Below, piece by piece: positions 28,192 through 38,400 of a stretch of 64,000 bases of DNA. The stretch's first letter is position 1; every line of letters begins with the position of its first letter. The notes beneath the pieces were generated by a model. That model was given only the letters and a program-made list of their open reading frames with translations, was not told the origin of the DNA and did not search any database. Source of the DNA: Flavobacterium sp. N2820 (lineage in GTDB: Bacteria; Bacteroidota; Bacteroidia; Flavobacteriales; Flavobacteriaceae); contig NZ_CP110008.1 in NCBI RefSeq assembly GCF_025947285.1, positions 868,001 through 932,000 of the forward strand, written 5' to 3'. A program made the position numbers and the translations under genes.

Positions 28192-28479
28192 ATGAGCGAA
28201 AAAGATTTAAATACATTATTTGATGAAGCATTTGCAAACGCGCAATTGATTCCACAAGAATCTGTTCCGCAAGATATGCAATTAGTCTTGTATGGACTAT
28301 ACAAGCAAGCTACTTCAGAAAGTACCAATAAATTATATTTTCAAAATCCTCAAGACTTGCGAAATGCATTCAAATTTAACGCCTGGATGCAAGTCAAACA
28401 TATTTCGGCTGATGAGGCAAAAACACAATATATTGAACTCATCAATCAATTAATGGCAGAACGCAACATTAAATCTTAA
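28192..28479 (+). CDS. Acyl-CoA-binding protein
   Basis: 95 aa four-helix protein: DLNTLFDEAFANAQLIPQ, MQLVLYGLYKQATSE (the acyl-CoA contact helix) and RNAFKFNAWMQVKHISADEAKTQYIELI. It matches the ACBP fold, which is unusual in many bacteria but common in Bacteroidetes. It begins at the base after the psd stop, in the phospholipid gene cluster, so it probably buffers acyl-CoA for lipid metabolism. Confidence 0.92.
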   Translation: MSEKDLNTLFDEAFANAQLIPQESVPQDMQLVLYGLYKQATSESTNKLYFQNPQDLRNAFKFNAWMQVKHISADEAKTQYIELINQLMAERNIKS

Positions 28480-28482
28480 AAA

Positions 28483-29253
28483 ATGAAAAAAGTTTTTATC
28501 ATTTCTTTTTTAGCCGCCACTCTTTTAAGTTGTAAAAAGGATAACGAACTCATAGAAGTAAAAATTCCTGATCCTGAAGTTCCTGTTACACAAACAGCTT
28601 TTGGAAATCCAGCTGATGTAAAAGTAAATGAAGGTGGCGTTTTTAAAATGAAAGGCCTAAAATATGCTTATGATGCTTTAGCGCCTTTTATTGATGGCAA
28701 AACCATGGAAATTCATTATTCTAAACATCATTTAGGATATGCCAATAAATTAAACAAAGCGATAGCGGGAACCGATTTAGAAACAAAAACTATCGAAGAA
28801 ATTTTATCAAAATTAGACCTAAAAAATGCTGCGCTAAGAAACAACGCGGGTGGATATTACAATCACAATTTGTTTTTTGAATCTTTAAACCCAAAAGCAG
28901 GTGGCACACCTTCAGGCGAATTAGCACAAGCAATCGCAACAGAATTTGGCTCGTTTGACGAATTTCAAAAGAAAATAACAGAAGTTGCAACCAATCAGTT
29001 TGGAAGTGGTTGGGCTTGGTTGGTCATTACTAATGAAGGAAAACTTGCCCTTACCAGTACTTCAAATCAAGACAATCCTTTGATGCCAAATGCAGAAGTT
29101 AAAGGAACTCCTATTTTAGCAATTGATGTTTGGGAACATGCTTATTATTTGAATTACCAAAACAAACGTGCTGATTATTTAACTGCAATTTTTAACGTTA
29201 TCGATTGGAATGTGGTGAATGCAAAATATGAATTAGCCATCTCAAAACTGTAA
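28483..29253 (+). CDS. Lipoprotein superoxide dismutase (Fe/Mn type)
   Basis: 256 aa. The signal peptide ends AATLLSC (Cys17), so the enzyme is tethered outside the cytoplasm. Metal ligands: His in MEIHYSKHH, His in GGYYNHNLFF, Asp and His in DVWEHAYYLNYQNKR. GSGWAWLV is also typical of the family. The normal cytosolic enzyme has about 200 aa; the extra length is the signal and a 50-residue linker. It follows the ACBP gene by three bases. Confidence 0.93.
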   Translation: MKKVFIISFLAATLLSCKKDNELIEVKIPDPEVPVTQTAFGNPADVKVNEGGVFKMKGLKYAYDALAPFIDGKTMEIHYSKHHLGYANKLNKAIAGTDLETKTIEEILSKLDLKNAALRNNAGGYYNHNLFFESLNPKAGGTPSGELAQAIATEFGSFDEFQKKITEVATNQFGSGWAWLVITNEGKLALTSTSNQDNPLMPNAEVKGTPILAIDVWEHAYYLNYQNKRADYLTAIFNVIDWNVVNAKYELAISKL

Positions 29254-29264
29254 TTTTTACATAC

Positions 29265-31322
29265 TTACTCATTTAAAAACTTTAAATATAAAGCTTTCAT
29301 TGAGGCATTAGAAGTAAACGACAATTGTTCTATTTGTGTTCTGTAAGCTGGATCTTTAAGTAATTCACGAATTTTTGTTCTTGCAAAAAGGGTAAACTGC
29401 CATTTGTGATGATTTGTAGCTAAAAACAATTGTGTAATTACTTTTTCATTCATAAAATCAATTGAAAGAAGCGCTTCCAAAGCATTTTGCCTAATAGAAC
29501 TTTCATAATGAGCTGATGCATAATGCAACAATTCTAAATAAAAATCTAACCTTTGAGTTTCAAACGCTGGTGTATCATAGGCTAACCTTAACCATGTTAT
29601 ACGTAAACTTTTATCGTTATTTCCTATCAAACGTCTATTTTGAAATAAATATTTTTCTCTATCGTCAGGGAAACTTTTACATAAATTTACTAACGCAATT
29701 TCTTTTGTTTGATACGAATTATCATTCAACAACGTTTCATATTGCGATTTAAAAGCTTCTGGAATTACTGGTGTGGATTCAGCAACTGCTCTTCGTACTA
29801 AAACATCATTTGTCGCCAAAGCAGTTTCTAAAATCACTTTACGTTCATCAAATGGTACATTTTGCGTTCGATAAACAATATATTGCTTCACAGGATAATA
29901 GGCATCTGATTTTAGAATTTCGGTTAATTCGGATAACGACTTGTTGCTTTTCTTTAAAGCAAAATAGTCTTGAATGAATTTGTTTTTTGATAAATATCGT
30001 TGAGCAATTTCCATCTCAAAACCTGATTGTTCCAACCAAACCTTTTTAAAATTTTCAACATCATAACCCGAAACAGCTTTCACAATTTTCAAGAAATCAT
30101 CCGTGTTTACATTCTTGTATTTGTATTTTTTTAAATACTTTTTTACGGCTTTTTGAAAATCCTTAGCCCCGATGTCTTCTCGCATCACATGCAACGCCCA
30201 AGCCCCTTTTTTATAAAACGATAACGAACTCGCCTTTTCATTCATTACGGGAATGGTATCTGTTTTGGAAGCACGTTTTAATTGTTCGGCATAATCATAT
30301 AATTCTTCATAGAAATAATCATCGCCAAACAAATGACGCTCTGCTAATAACGCATAATAGGTAGCAAAACCTTCTTGTAACCAATGGTGTTTTCCGGATT
30401 GCGCCGTAATCAAATCACCAAACCATTGATGCGCCAACTCGTGTGCGTTAACGTTAATATAATTTCGATCGTTAAAACCTATTGAATCCACCACAAAATC
30501 TTGTGCAAAAATTGTTGAAGTCGTATTTTCCATTCCCGCATACAAAAAATCACGAACGGGAACCTGACGGTAAATGCCCCAAGGATACTTCACTCCTATT
30601 TCTTGTTCCAAATAATCAAATAATTCTTTGGAATAGCGATACGTTGGTTCAAATTTTGAAACATCATTTTTATCTAAATAAAATTCTAATGGCGTTCCCG
30701 ATTTGGTTGATGCAAATTGCCTTTCAAAATTTCCAATAGCCAACATCACTAAATAAGAAGACATTGGTTTTTGCATTTTAAAATGCCATTGTTTTCCATT
30801 TAAAATAGAAGTAACAAAACTAATTCTGTTTAGGCTTCCATTAGAAATTACCTGAAATTGTTGCTTAAATTCGACCGACAAATTAAAAATTACTTTCTCA
30901 TTCACATCATCAAAACTGGGCAACCAATGACTGGTATAACGTCCTTGTCCTTGGGTCCAAATTTGCAAATTTTCATCTTGACCTGTAAAATAAAGGGTTT
31001 GCTTTGGTTTTGCAGAATAACTAAAAGTTAGTTTATTTTTTCCTTTCTTAAACCCTTCGAATAAATCTAATGTTTTTCCTGAATTTTTGAATTTCACCAA
31101 GTTTCCATTCATGATAACTTGAGAAAACTCCATATTTTTAGCATCTATTTTGATGGTATCAATTACTTTTTTTACTTTTAACTCATACGTAATAGTTCCA
31201 GAAATTGTTTTTTCTGAAGCATTTGGAAGTACTAAAGCATCACATTTAATAAAATCAACGTTATTAATTTGTTGACCAAATGACAAATTAATGAAAAACA
31301 AGGCTAAAAGAATACGAAACAT
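29265..31322 (-). CDS. M1-family zinc aminopeptidase
   Basis: 685 aa secreted metallopeptidase with a signal peptide (MFRILLALFFINLSFGQ). The gluzincin site is HELAHQWFGD with the third ligand in LQEGFATYYALLAE; the exopeptidase motif is GMENTTS (a variant of GAMEN). A C-terminal helical repeat region (about 480-685) resembles the ERAP1-like/HEAT part of the family. It is convergent with the SOD gene. Confidence 0.93.
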   Translation of the reverse strand: MFRILLALFFINLSFGQQINNVDFIKCDALVLPNASEKTISGTITYELKVKKVIDTIKIDAKNMEFSQVIMNGNLVKFKNSGKTLDLFEGFKKGKNKLTFSYSAKPKQTLYFTGQDENLQIWTQGQGRYTSHWLPSFDDVNEKVIFNLSVEFKQQFQVISNGSLNRISFVTSILNGKQWHFKMQKPMSSYLVMLAIGNFERQFASTKSGTPLEFYLDKNDVSKFEPTYRYSKELFDYLEQEIGVKYPWGIYRQVPVRDFLYAGMENTTSTIFAQDFVVDSIGFNDRNYINVNAHELAHQWFGDLITAQSGKHHWLQEGFATYYALLAERHLFGDDYFYEELYDYAEQLKRASKTDTIPVMNEKASSLSFYKKGAWALHVMREDIGAKDFQKAVKKYLKKYKYKNVNTDDFLKIVKAVSGYDVENFKKVWLEQSGFEMEIAQRYLSKNKFIQDYFALKKSNKSLSELTEILKSDAYYPVKQYIVYRTQNVPFDERKVILETALATNDVLVRRAVAESTPVIPEAFKSQYETLLNDNSYQTKEIALVNLCKSFPDDREKYLFQNRRLIGNNDKSLRITWLRLAYDTPAFETQRLDFYLELLHYASAHYESSIRQNALEALLSIDFMNEKVITQLFLATNHHKWQFTLFARTKIRELLKDPAYRTQIEQLSFTSNASMKALYLKFLNE

Positions 31323-31638
31323 CTTGATGGATTTTAATAATGTACGAATATAAACATTTTCAATTTCACTGATTTTAAATTAACAAATTATAAACTATCT
31401 TCGCTTTTGGTTTTAGAACGCAGATGACACTGATTTAACGGATTCACACTGATTTTCCATGTTAACTCTGAAAAGTGAAACGCTCTTAATCTACAGTTAG
31501 TAAAACTTATGTGGCTATGTGTTTCAAACTAAAAATGTTAAACAACGAATACTGATCACTGAGACTGAACACTGAACACTGAACACTGAGACTGAACACT
31601 GAGACTGAACACTGATCACTGAATACTGAACACTAAAA
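31323..31638. other. Intergenic region rich in short repeats
   Basis: About 316 bp between the divergent M1 peptidase and recG genes. It holds a member of the ACACAGAT repeat family (31416-31456) and the ACTGA tandem repeat (31551-31634). No RNA gene or coding sequence is visible. Confidence 0.6.
31551..31634 (+). repeat. ACTGA-based microsatellite-like tandem repeat
   Basis: Twelve consecutive 6-7 bp units, each ACTGA followed by TC, G, AC or AT. The order includes three ACTGAAC in a row and alternating ACTGAG/ACTGAAC. It ends 5 bp before the recG start codon, so copy-number change could alter the recG leader. Confidence 0.85.
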
Positions 31639-34176
31639 ATGAACTTACTCGAAACTCCCATAGAATATCTCAAAGGCGTTGGTCCACAACGTGGTGATTT
31701 ATTGCGCAAGGAGTTGGGCATTCATAAATATGCCGATTTACTGAATTTATTCCCAAATCGTTATATTGACAGAACGCGTTATTATAAAATTAACGAACTC
31801 CAAAACAGCAATTCAGAGGTTCAAATCGTAGGGAAAATCATCAATATAAAAACGGTTGAACAAGGCAAAGGACGTTCGCGATTAGTAGCTACTTTTGTCG
31901 ATGATACAGGCCAAATGGAACTCGTGTGGTTCCAAGGTCAAAAATGGATCCACGAAAGCATAAAAATCAATATTCCGTATGTGATTTTTGGAAAAGTAAC
32001 GCAATTTGGCGCTACTTACAACATGGCACATCCCGAAATGGAATTGTTAGAAGAACACAAAGCAAGTCTTCGTTCAGCCATGCAACCCGTTTATCCAAGT
32101 ACTGAAAAATTAGGAAACAAAGGGATTTCAAACAAAGTCATTAATAAAATGATGCAGCAATTGTTTGTGGAAACCCAAGCCTTATTTTCTGAAACTTTAC
32201 CCAATTATCTTTTAGACGAATTAAAATTAATTCCAAAAAATGCGGCTTTATTCAATATTCACTTTCCAAAGAGTCAAGATTTATTGGCAAAAGCGCAATT
32301 CCGATTGAAGTTTGAAGAATTATTTTTCATTCAATTGCAATTGATTACGAAGAATCTGATTCGCAAACACAAAATCAAAGGAATGCCTTTTGAGCGCGTA
32401 GGTGAAAATTTTACAAATTTTTATAATAACCACTTACCTTTTGATTTAACGAATGCTCAAAAACGCGTTTTAAAAGAAATTAGAAACGACTTAGGAAGCA
32501 ACGCTCAAATGAACCGTTTGTTGCAAGGCGACGTGGGTTCTGGAAAAACAATTGTAGCTTTAATGTGTATGCTTTTGGCAAAAGATAATGGCTTTCAAAG
32601 TTGTTTAATGGCACCAACTGAAATTTTAGCAAATCAGCATTTTAACGGCATTACCGAATTAGCTAAAGAACTCAATATCAATATAAAAATCCTTACTGGT
32701 TCAACCAAAACTGCAGATAGAAAAATCATCCATGAAGCCCTAGAAAATGGTTCTTTAGATATTTTAATTGGCACACATGCCTTATTAGAAGATAAAGTTC
32801 AATTCCATAATTTAGGTTTAGCAATTATAGATGAACAGCATCGTTTTGGTGTGGAACAAAGAAGTAAATTGTGGGGAAAAGCTTCCCCTAACCCAGAGAA
32901 AAGAGTTGAAACAGAACGTGTATTACAAAAATATCAAACGGCTCGACCTTCAACATATGCACTTTTAAAAGAACTAAAAACAGAAAATAAAAAAAACAGC
33001 ACACAAGCAGAAAATGTTCTTTGGGACTATTTAAGAAATAAAAATCTAAACTATAAATTTAGAAGACAACACATAATAGATATTTTTATTGCTGACTTTG
33101 TTTGTTTAGAGAAAAACCTGATAATTGAAGTAGATGGTGGTTATCACTACACTTTAGAACAAAGTGAAGCCGACGAATTGCGAACCCAAATATTAAATGA
33201 AATTGGTTTTAAAGTAATTCGTTTCACCAATGATGAAGTAATTAATAATACCGAAAATACAGTAAAAAAAATATCCGCAATCTTGGAAAGCCTCCCTTCT
33301 GGGGAGGTTGGTGGGGCAACTATTCCGCCTCATGTTTTGGTAATGACTGCTACTCCTATTCCTCGAACCTTAGCTATGAGTTTGTATGGTGATTTGGATA
33401 TTTCAGTCATTGATGAATTGCCTCCAGGAAGAAAACCGATTCAAACAGTTCATCGGTATGATTCAAACCGATTAAAAGTTTGGAAATTCTTAAAAGATGA
33501 AATTGCAAAAGGACGCCAAATCTACATTGTATATCCATTAATTCAAGAATCTGAAAAAATGGATTATAAAGATTTGATGGACGGTTATGAAAGTATTTCA
33601 AGAGATTTTCCACTTCCTCAGTATTCCATTTCTATCGTTCACGGTAAAATGAAACCAGCCGATAAAGACGAAGAAATGCGCCGCTTTTCGGAAGGAAAAA
33701 CAAATATTATGGTCGCAACTACTGTAATTGAAGTTGGTGTAAATGTACCCAATGCTTCCGTAATGGTCATTGAAAGTGCAGAACGTTTTGGATTATCACA
33801 ATTGCATCAGTTACGCGGTCGTGTGGGGCGTGGCGCTGAACAAAGTTACTGCATCTTAATGACGAGTCACAAACTAAGCAACGATAGTAAAATCCGAATG
33901 GAAACGATGGTTCGTACCAATGATGGCTTCGAAATTTCGGAAGTAGATTTAAAATTGCGAGGTCCAGGTGATATTATGGGCAAACAACAAAGTGGGGTGT
34001 TAAATCTTCAAATTGCGGATTTAGTCAAAGACAAAGACATTTTGCAATTGGCTAGGCATCACGCAATAAAACTCCTAAAAGAAGATGCACCAATGGAACA
34101 ACCTGAGCATGCTAAACTAAGAGAAGCTTTTATTGAAATCAGTAAAAAGAAAACCATTTGGAATTATATTAGTTAG
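31639..34176 (+). CDS. recG: ATP-dependent DNA helicase RecG with in-frame DUF559 insertion
   Basis: 845 aa. RecG reverses stalled replication forks. Normal parts: N-terminal wedge/OB region (LKGVGPQRGDLL, 15-150), Walker A LLQGDVGSGKT (293-303), Walker B IIDEQHRFG (396-404), MTATPIPRTLAMSLYGDLD (569 on), VVYPLIQESE-type motif, TTVIEVGVNVPNA and QLHQLRGRVGRG. The usual Bacteroidetes length is near 700. The extra ~147 residues (about 415-561) lie between motifs II and III and encode a DUF559 nuclease-like domain. The reading frame is open throughout. Whether the helicase still works cannot be told from sequence. Confidence 0.95.
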   Translation: MNLLETPIEYLKGVGPQRGDLLRKELGIHKYADLLNLFPNRYIDRTRYYKINELQNSNSEVQIVGKIINIKTVEQGKGRSRLVATFVDDTGQMELVWFQGQKWIHESIKINIPYVIFGKVTQFGATYNMAHPEMELLEEHKASLRSAMQPVYPSTEKLGNKGISNKVINKMMQQLFVETQALFSETLPNYLLDELKLIPKNAALFNIHFPKSQDLLAKAQFRLKFEELFFIQLQLITKNLIRKHKIKGMPFERVGENFTNFYNNHLPFDLTNAQKRVLKEIRNDLGSNAQMNRLLQGDVGSGKTIVALMCMLLAKDNGFQSCLMAPTEILANQHFNGITELAKELNINIKILTGSTKTADRKIIHEALENGSLDILIGTHALLEDKVQFHNLGLAIIDEQHRFGVEQRSKLWGKASPNPEKRVETERVLQKYQTARPSTYALLKELKTENKKNSTQAENVLWDYLRNKNLNYKFRRQHIIDIFIADFVCLEKNLIIEVDGGYHYTLEQSEADELRTQILNEIGFKVIRFTNDEVINNTENTVKKISAILESLPSGEVGGATIPPHVLVMTATPIPRTLAMSLYGDLDISVIDELPPGRKPIQTVHRYDSNRLKVWKFLKDEIAKGRQIYIVYPLIQESEKMDYKDLMDGYESISRDFPLPQYSISIVHGKMKPADKDEEMRRFSEGKTNIMVATTVIEVGVNVPNASVMVIESAERFGLSQLHQLRGRVGRGAEQSYCILMTSHKLSNDSKIRMETMVRTNDGFEISEVDLKLRGPGDIMGKQQSGVLNLQIADLVKDKDILQLARHHAIKLLKEDAPMEQPEHAKLREAFIEISKKKTIWNYIS
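32881..33321 (+). mobile_element. DUF559 (Vsr-like nuclease) element inserted in recG
   Basis: About 441 bp, a multiple of three, interrupt recG. The encoded segment has KNSTQAENVLWDYLRNKNL, YKFRRQHIIDIFIADFVC, LIIEVDGGYHY and GFKVIRFTNDEV, the DUF559 pattern with PD-(D/E)XK-like acidic residues. The ends are GC-rich and roughly inverted: left GCTTCCCCTAACCCAGA, right (read inward) GCCCCACCAACCTCCCCAGA. Just inside the right end is a hairpin CCTCCC / GGGAGG (33291-33307). Exact ends and any target duplication need a comparison with an uninterrupted recG. Confidence 0.75.
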
Positions 34177-34279
34177 TTGAAATTTTCAAAACTATTTCCT
34201 CTTAAACTTTTAAACAACTAAACTTTTAAACTTCTTTCAACATTTGTATCTACAACAATGTTAAATAAATGGTAAGGTT

Positions 34280-34311
34280 TTGGCATAATTAGTTCGTAAA
34301 AGTTAGCTTTG
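34280..34311 (+). promoter_or_regulatory. Promoter of the RND efflux operon
   Basis: TTG (34280-34282), 21 nt, TAGCTTTG (34304-34311), matching the Bacteroidetes consensus and spacing, 23 bp before the membrane-fusion gene start. Confidence 0.65.
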
Positions 34312-34334
34312 TAGCAACAAAAGCCTTCATTACC

Positions 34335-35420
34335 ATGAAAATAAAAACGATCAGTATTACGCTACTAATTATTGCCCTACTTGGATTAATCGGATATAGA
34401 GTTTTTTCAAATGCTGAAGAATCGGCTAAAAACAACAAAAAAGGGGATAAAAAACCTCCAATGACAGTGGACGCTGTTGTTGTCTCTGAACAAAATTTCT
34501 CAAATACCATTTCACTTTCAGGGGCCATTGAAGCCAATGAAAATGTAGAAATTAGAAGCGAAGTTTCAGGTATTGTAGAAAAAATTTATTTCACCGAAGG
34601 TACAAATGTGAGCAAAGGTCAAGTTTTAGTAAAAGTAAATGATATCGAATTACGCGCACAACTATCGCAAGCTACTACTAGACAAAGTTTGGCTTCCGAA
34701 AATGAAAGAAGAGCCAAATTATTACTACAAAAAGAAGCCATCAGTCAAGAAGAATATGAAATCGCAAGTGCCGAATTTAGAAGCTTAAAAGCGCAAACGC
34801 AGTTGATTCAAGCACAAATTGCTAAAACAACCATTAGAGCCCCTTTTTCAGGTAAAATTGGCTTGCGAAATATTTCACCAGGAACTTATGTTACACCCGC
34901 TACATTAATTACAAAATTAGTAAGCTCAAATCAAGTCAAAATTAGCTTTTCAATTCCTGAAAAATATGCTTCAGAAGTTGAAAACAATACAATCATTCAA
35001 TTTACAATTCCAAATAATAACCAAAAATATAGTGCTAAAATTTATGCTATTGAACCGGAAATTGAAACTTCAACGCGAACCTTAAAGATCAGGGCTATCG
35101 CAGAAAATTCAAAAGGAACATTATTAGCCGGAACATTTGCAACGATTGAACTTCCATTAAAAAATATCAAAGGAGCAATAAGCATTCCTTCTGAAGCGGT
35201 AGTTCCTGTTCAAGACGGAAAAGTAGTATACATCGCAAACAATGGAAAGGCAAAAGAAGTTAAAATTGAAACAATCACAAGAACTGATAAAGATGTAATT
35301 GTAACGGAAGGCATAAAATCGGGAGATACCATTTTAACGTCGGGCGTTATGGCTTTAAAAGACGAAGCCGATATTAAAGTTAAAGTAAAACAAGCAAAAC
35401 TTCCAACTTCTAACTTCTAA
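34335..35420 (+). CDS. RND efflux periplasmic adaptor (membrane fusion protein)
   Basis: 361 aa. An N-terminal membrane segment (ISITLLIIALLGLIGYRVF), a lipoyl/barrel-sandwich hybrid region (SGAIEANENVEIRSEVSGIVEKIYFTEG), a coiled-coil hairpin (about 105-155), the lipoyl return (TTIRAPFSGKIGLRNISPGTYV), and beta-barrel and membrane-proximal domains. It links the inner-membrane pump to the TolC-like channel. First gene of a three-gene efflux operon. Confidence 0.93.
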   Translation: MKIKTISITLLIIALLGLIGYRVFSNAEESAKNNKKGDKKPPMTVDAVVVSEQNFSNTISLSGAIEANENVEIRSEVSGIVEKIYFTEGTNVSKGQVLVKVNDIELRAQLSQATTRQSLASENERRAKLLLQKEAISQEEYEIASAEFRSLKAQTQLIQAQIAKTTIRAPFSGKIGLRNISPGTYVTPATLITKLVSSNQVKISFSIPEKYASEVENNTIIQFTIPNNNQKYSAKIYAIEPEIETSTRTLKIRAIAENSKGTLLAGTFATIELPLKNIKGAISIPSEAVVPVQDGKVVYIANNGKAKEVKIETITRTDKDVIVTEGIKSGDTILTSGVMALKDEADIKVKVKQAKLPTSNF

Positions 35421-35435
35421 CTTACCCCCTTAAAA

Positions 35436-38400
35436 ATGAGTTTATCCACCTTAAGCATAAAAAGACCCGTATTTACTATAGTAATCAACCTTTTGATTAT
35501 TCTATTTGGTATCTTGGGATTTAGTTATTTGGGCGTTCGCGAATTCCCATCTATAGACCCTGCCGTAATTAATGTTAGAACCAATTATACGGGTGCGAAT
35601 TCTGATATCATCGAATCGCAAATTACCGAACCTCTTGAAAAAGCAATTAATTCTATTGATGGAATTCGAAACATTACCTCTTCAAGTAATCAAGGTTCAA
35701 GTAATATTACAGTAGAATTTAAATTAGAAAAAAACTTAGAAGAAGCGGCTAATGATGTGCGTGATAAAGTTTCTCAAGCCATTAGAAGTTTACCGCAAGA
35801 TATTGATGCACCACCTGTTGTTTCGAAAGCTGATGCCGATTCGGATGCCATTATTTCGATGACGGTTCAAAGTCAATCTAGAAATGCCCTAGAATTAAGT
35901 GATTATGCTGAAAACGTAATTTCTGAACGAATACAAACTATTCCTGGTGTCAGTAGTGTTCAAATTTGGGGACAAAAAAGATATTCAATGCGAATTTGGA
36001 TGGATCCCATCAAATTAAATTCATACGGAATCACAGTAGCCGATGTTCGAAATGCTTTGGACAAACAAAATGTAGAATTACCATCCGGAAAATTAACGGG
36101 TGCCAATACAGAATTAATGGTAAAAACCTTAGGGAATTTATCTACAGAAAAAGAGTTCAACGACATTATTATTGTTTCTGATGCAAATAAAACCGTTCGT
36201 TTAAGTGATATTGGTAACGCAGTTTTGGCTTCTGAAAATTTAGAAACTAAGTTTACAGAATCTGGAAACCCGATGGTAGCTGTAGCGGTTATTCCACAAC
36301 CAGGAACAAATTATTTAGAAATTGCAGAGCAATTTTATGCTGAAATTGAAAAATTAAAAAAAGATTTACCCGCTGATATCAAATTAGATATCGCTTTAGA
36401 TAATACTATTTTTATTAAAAAATCGGTAGTTGAAGTTGCTGAAACTTTAGCCATATCTGTAGTTTTAGTAATCATTATTATCTTTTTATTCTTTAGAGAT
36501 TGGTCCATCGCATTCCGACCTTTGATTGATATTCCTGTTTCGTTGATAGCAACTTTTTTTATCATGTATTTGTGCGGATTTTCTATCAATGTATTAACAT
36601 TATTAGCTATTGTTTTAGCCACAGGATTAGTAGTGGATGACGGAATTGTGGTTACCGAAAATATCTTTAAAAAAGTAGAAGAAGGTATGTCGCCTATCGA
36701 AGCGGCAATCAAAGGTTCAAACGAAATTTTCTTTGCCGTAATCTCGATTTCGGTAACATTAGCTGCCGTTTTCTTACCAATTATTTTCTTGGAAGGTTTC
36801 GTAGGGCGATTGTTCCGAGAATTTGGCGTAGTCATTGGGGCTGCAGTGCTAATTTCGGCCTTTGTATCCTTAACATTAACACCTATGTTAAATGCTTATT
36901 TAATGAAAGGTGGCGAACAAAAGAAAACCAAATTCTATGAATTTACCGAACCTTTCTTTGTAAATTTAAATAAAGGTTATGCCAATTCCTTGACTAAATT
37001 TTTAAATAAAAAATGGTTAAGTTTTCCAATCATTGGGGTTTGTATTGGACTAATTGTATTGTTTTTTGCAATTCTTCCTAAAGAAACAGCTCCTTACGAT
37101 GATAGAAGCTTAGGTATCATTAGTGTTACAACTCCCGAAGGGGCAACGTATGAATACACCGACCGCTTCATGGAAGAATTATCGGATTTAATTAACGATT
37201 CTATTCCTGAAAAAAAGGTGGCATTAGTAATTACATCCCCAGGTTTTTTATCGTCATCCGTAAATGCAGGAAGGGTACGTTTGGCATTGGTTGATCCTAG
37301 TGAAAGAGAAAAATCACAAAAAGAAATAGTAGACGACTTAAACAAATGGACCAAAAAATATCCACAAGCAAAAGTAAATGTTTCTGAACAACCTACTATC
37401 TCAGTAAACAGACGCGGTGGCTTACCGATTCAGTACATTATTCAAGCGCCAAATTTTGAACAATTGAGAGCGAAAATTCCGCAATTCATGGAAGAAGCAA
37501 GTAAAAACGAAACGTTCTCCAATGTGGATGTCAACTTAAAATTCAATAAACCTGAAATCAACGTAACGATTAATCGTGAAAAAGCAGAAAGTTTAGGCGT
37601 TTCTGTTTTAGATGTGGCGCAAACGTTACAATTATCGTTGAGCGGACAACGTTTTGGCTACTTTATGCGAAATGGTAAACAATACCAAGTAATTGGTCAG
37701 TTTGACGAAAAAGACCGTGATGCACCTTTAGACTTGACTTCAATTTTTGTTAAAAATAAAGCTGGCGCACTAATACAATTAGATAACGTAGTTGAAGTAG
37801 AAGAACAAAGTAATCCACCACAATTATTTCACAACAATCGGTATATGTCAGCAACAGTTTCTGCTGGCTTAGCACCGGGTAAAAGTATGATTGACGGAAT
37901 CAACGCCATGGACGAAATCAAAGAAAAAGTATTAGACGATACCTTTACAACCGATTTAGGTGGTGAATCGCGTGACTTCGTTGAAAGTAGTTCGAATACT
38001 TCTTTCGCTTTTGGTTTGGCTTTGCTGTTAATCTATTTGATTTTAGCCGCACAATTTGAAAGTTTTATTGATCCGTTTATCATCATTCTAACGGTACCGA
38101 TGGCTGTAGCGGGAGCTTTATTCTCACTGTGGTTATTTGGACAAACATGGAATATTTTTAGCCAAATTGGAACCGTCATGCTGATTGGATTGGTAACCAA
38201 AAACGGAATTTTAATTGTTGAATTTGCCAACCAACTGCGCGAACAAGGAAAATCAAAATACGATGCTATTTTAGAAGCTTCTGAAGCGCGTTTACGACCA
38301 ATTTTAATGACCAGTTTAGCCATTGCTTTAGGTGCGTTACCAATTGCTTTATCACTTGGAGCAGCTTCTGCAAGTAGAATGGGAATGGGAGTTGTAATTG

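Noticed and set aside
32881..33321. Intein in RecG
   Set aside because: The insert lacks intein splicing motifs (no N-terminal Cys/Ser block or C-terminal HN dipeptide) and does not sit at a typical nucleophile junction.
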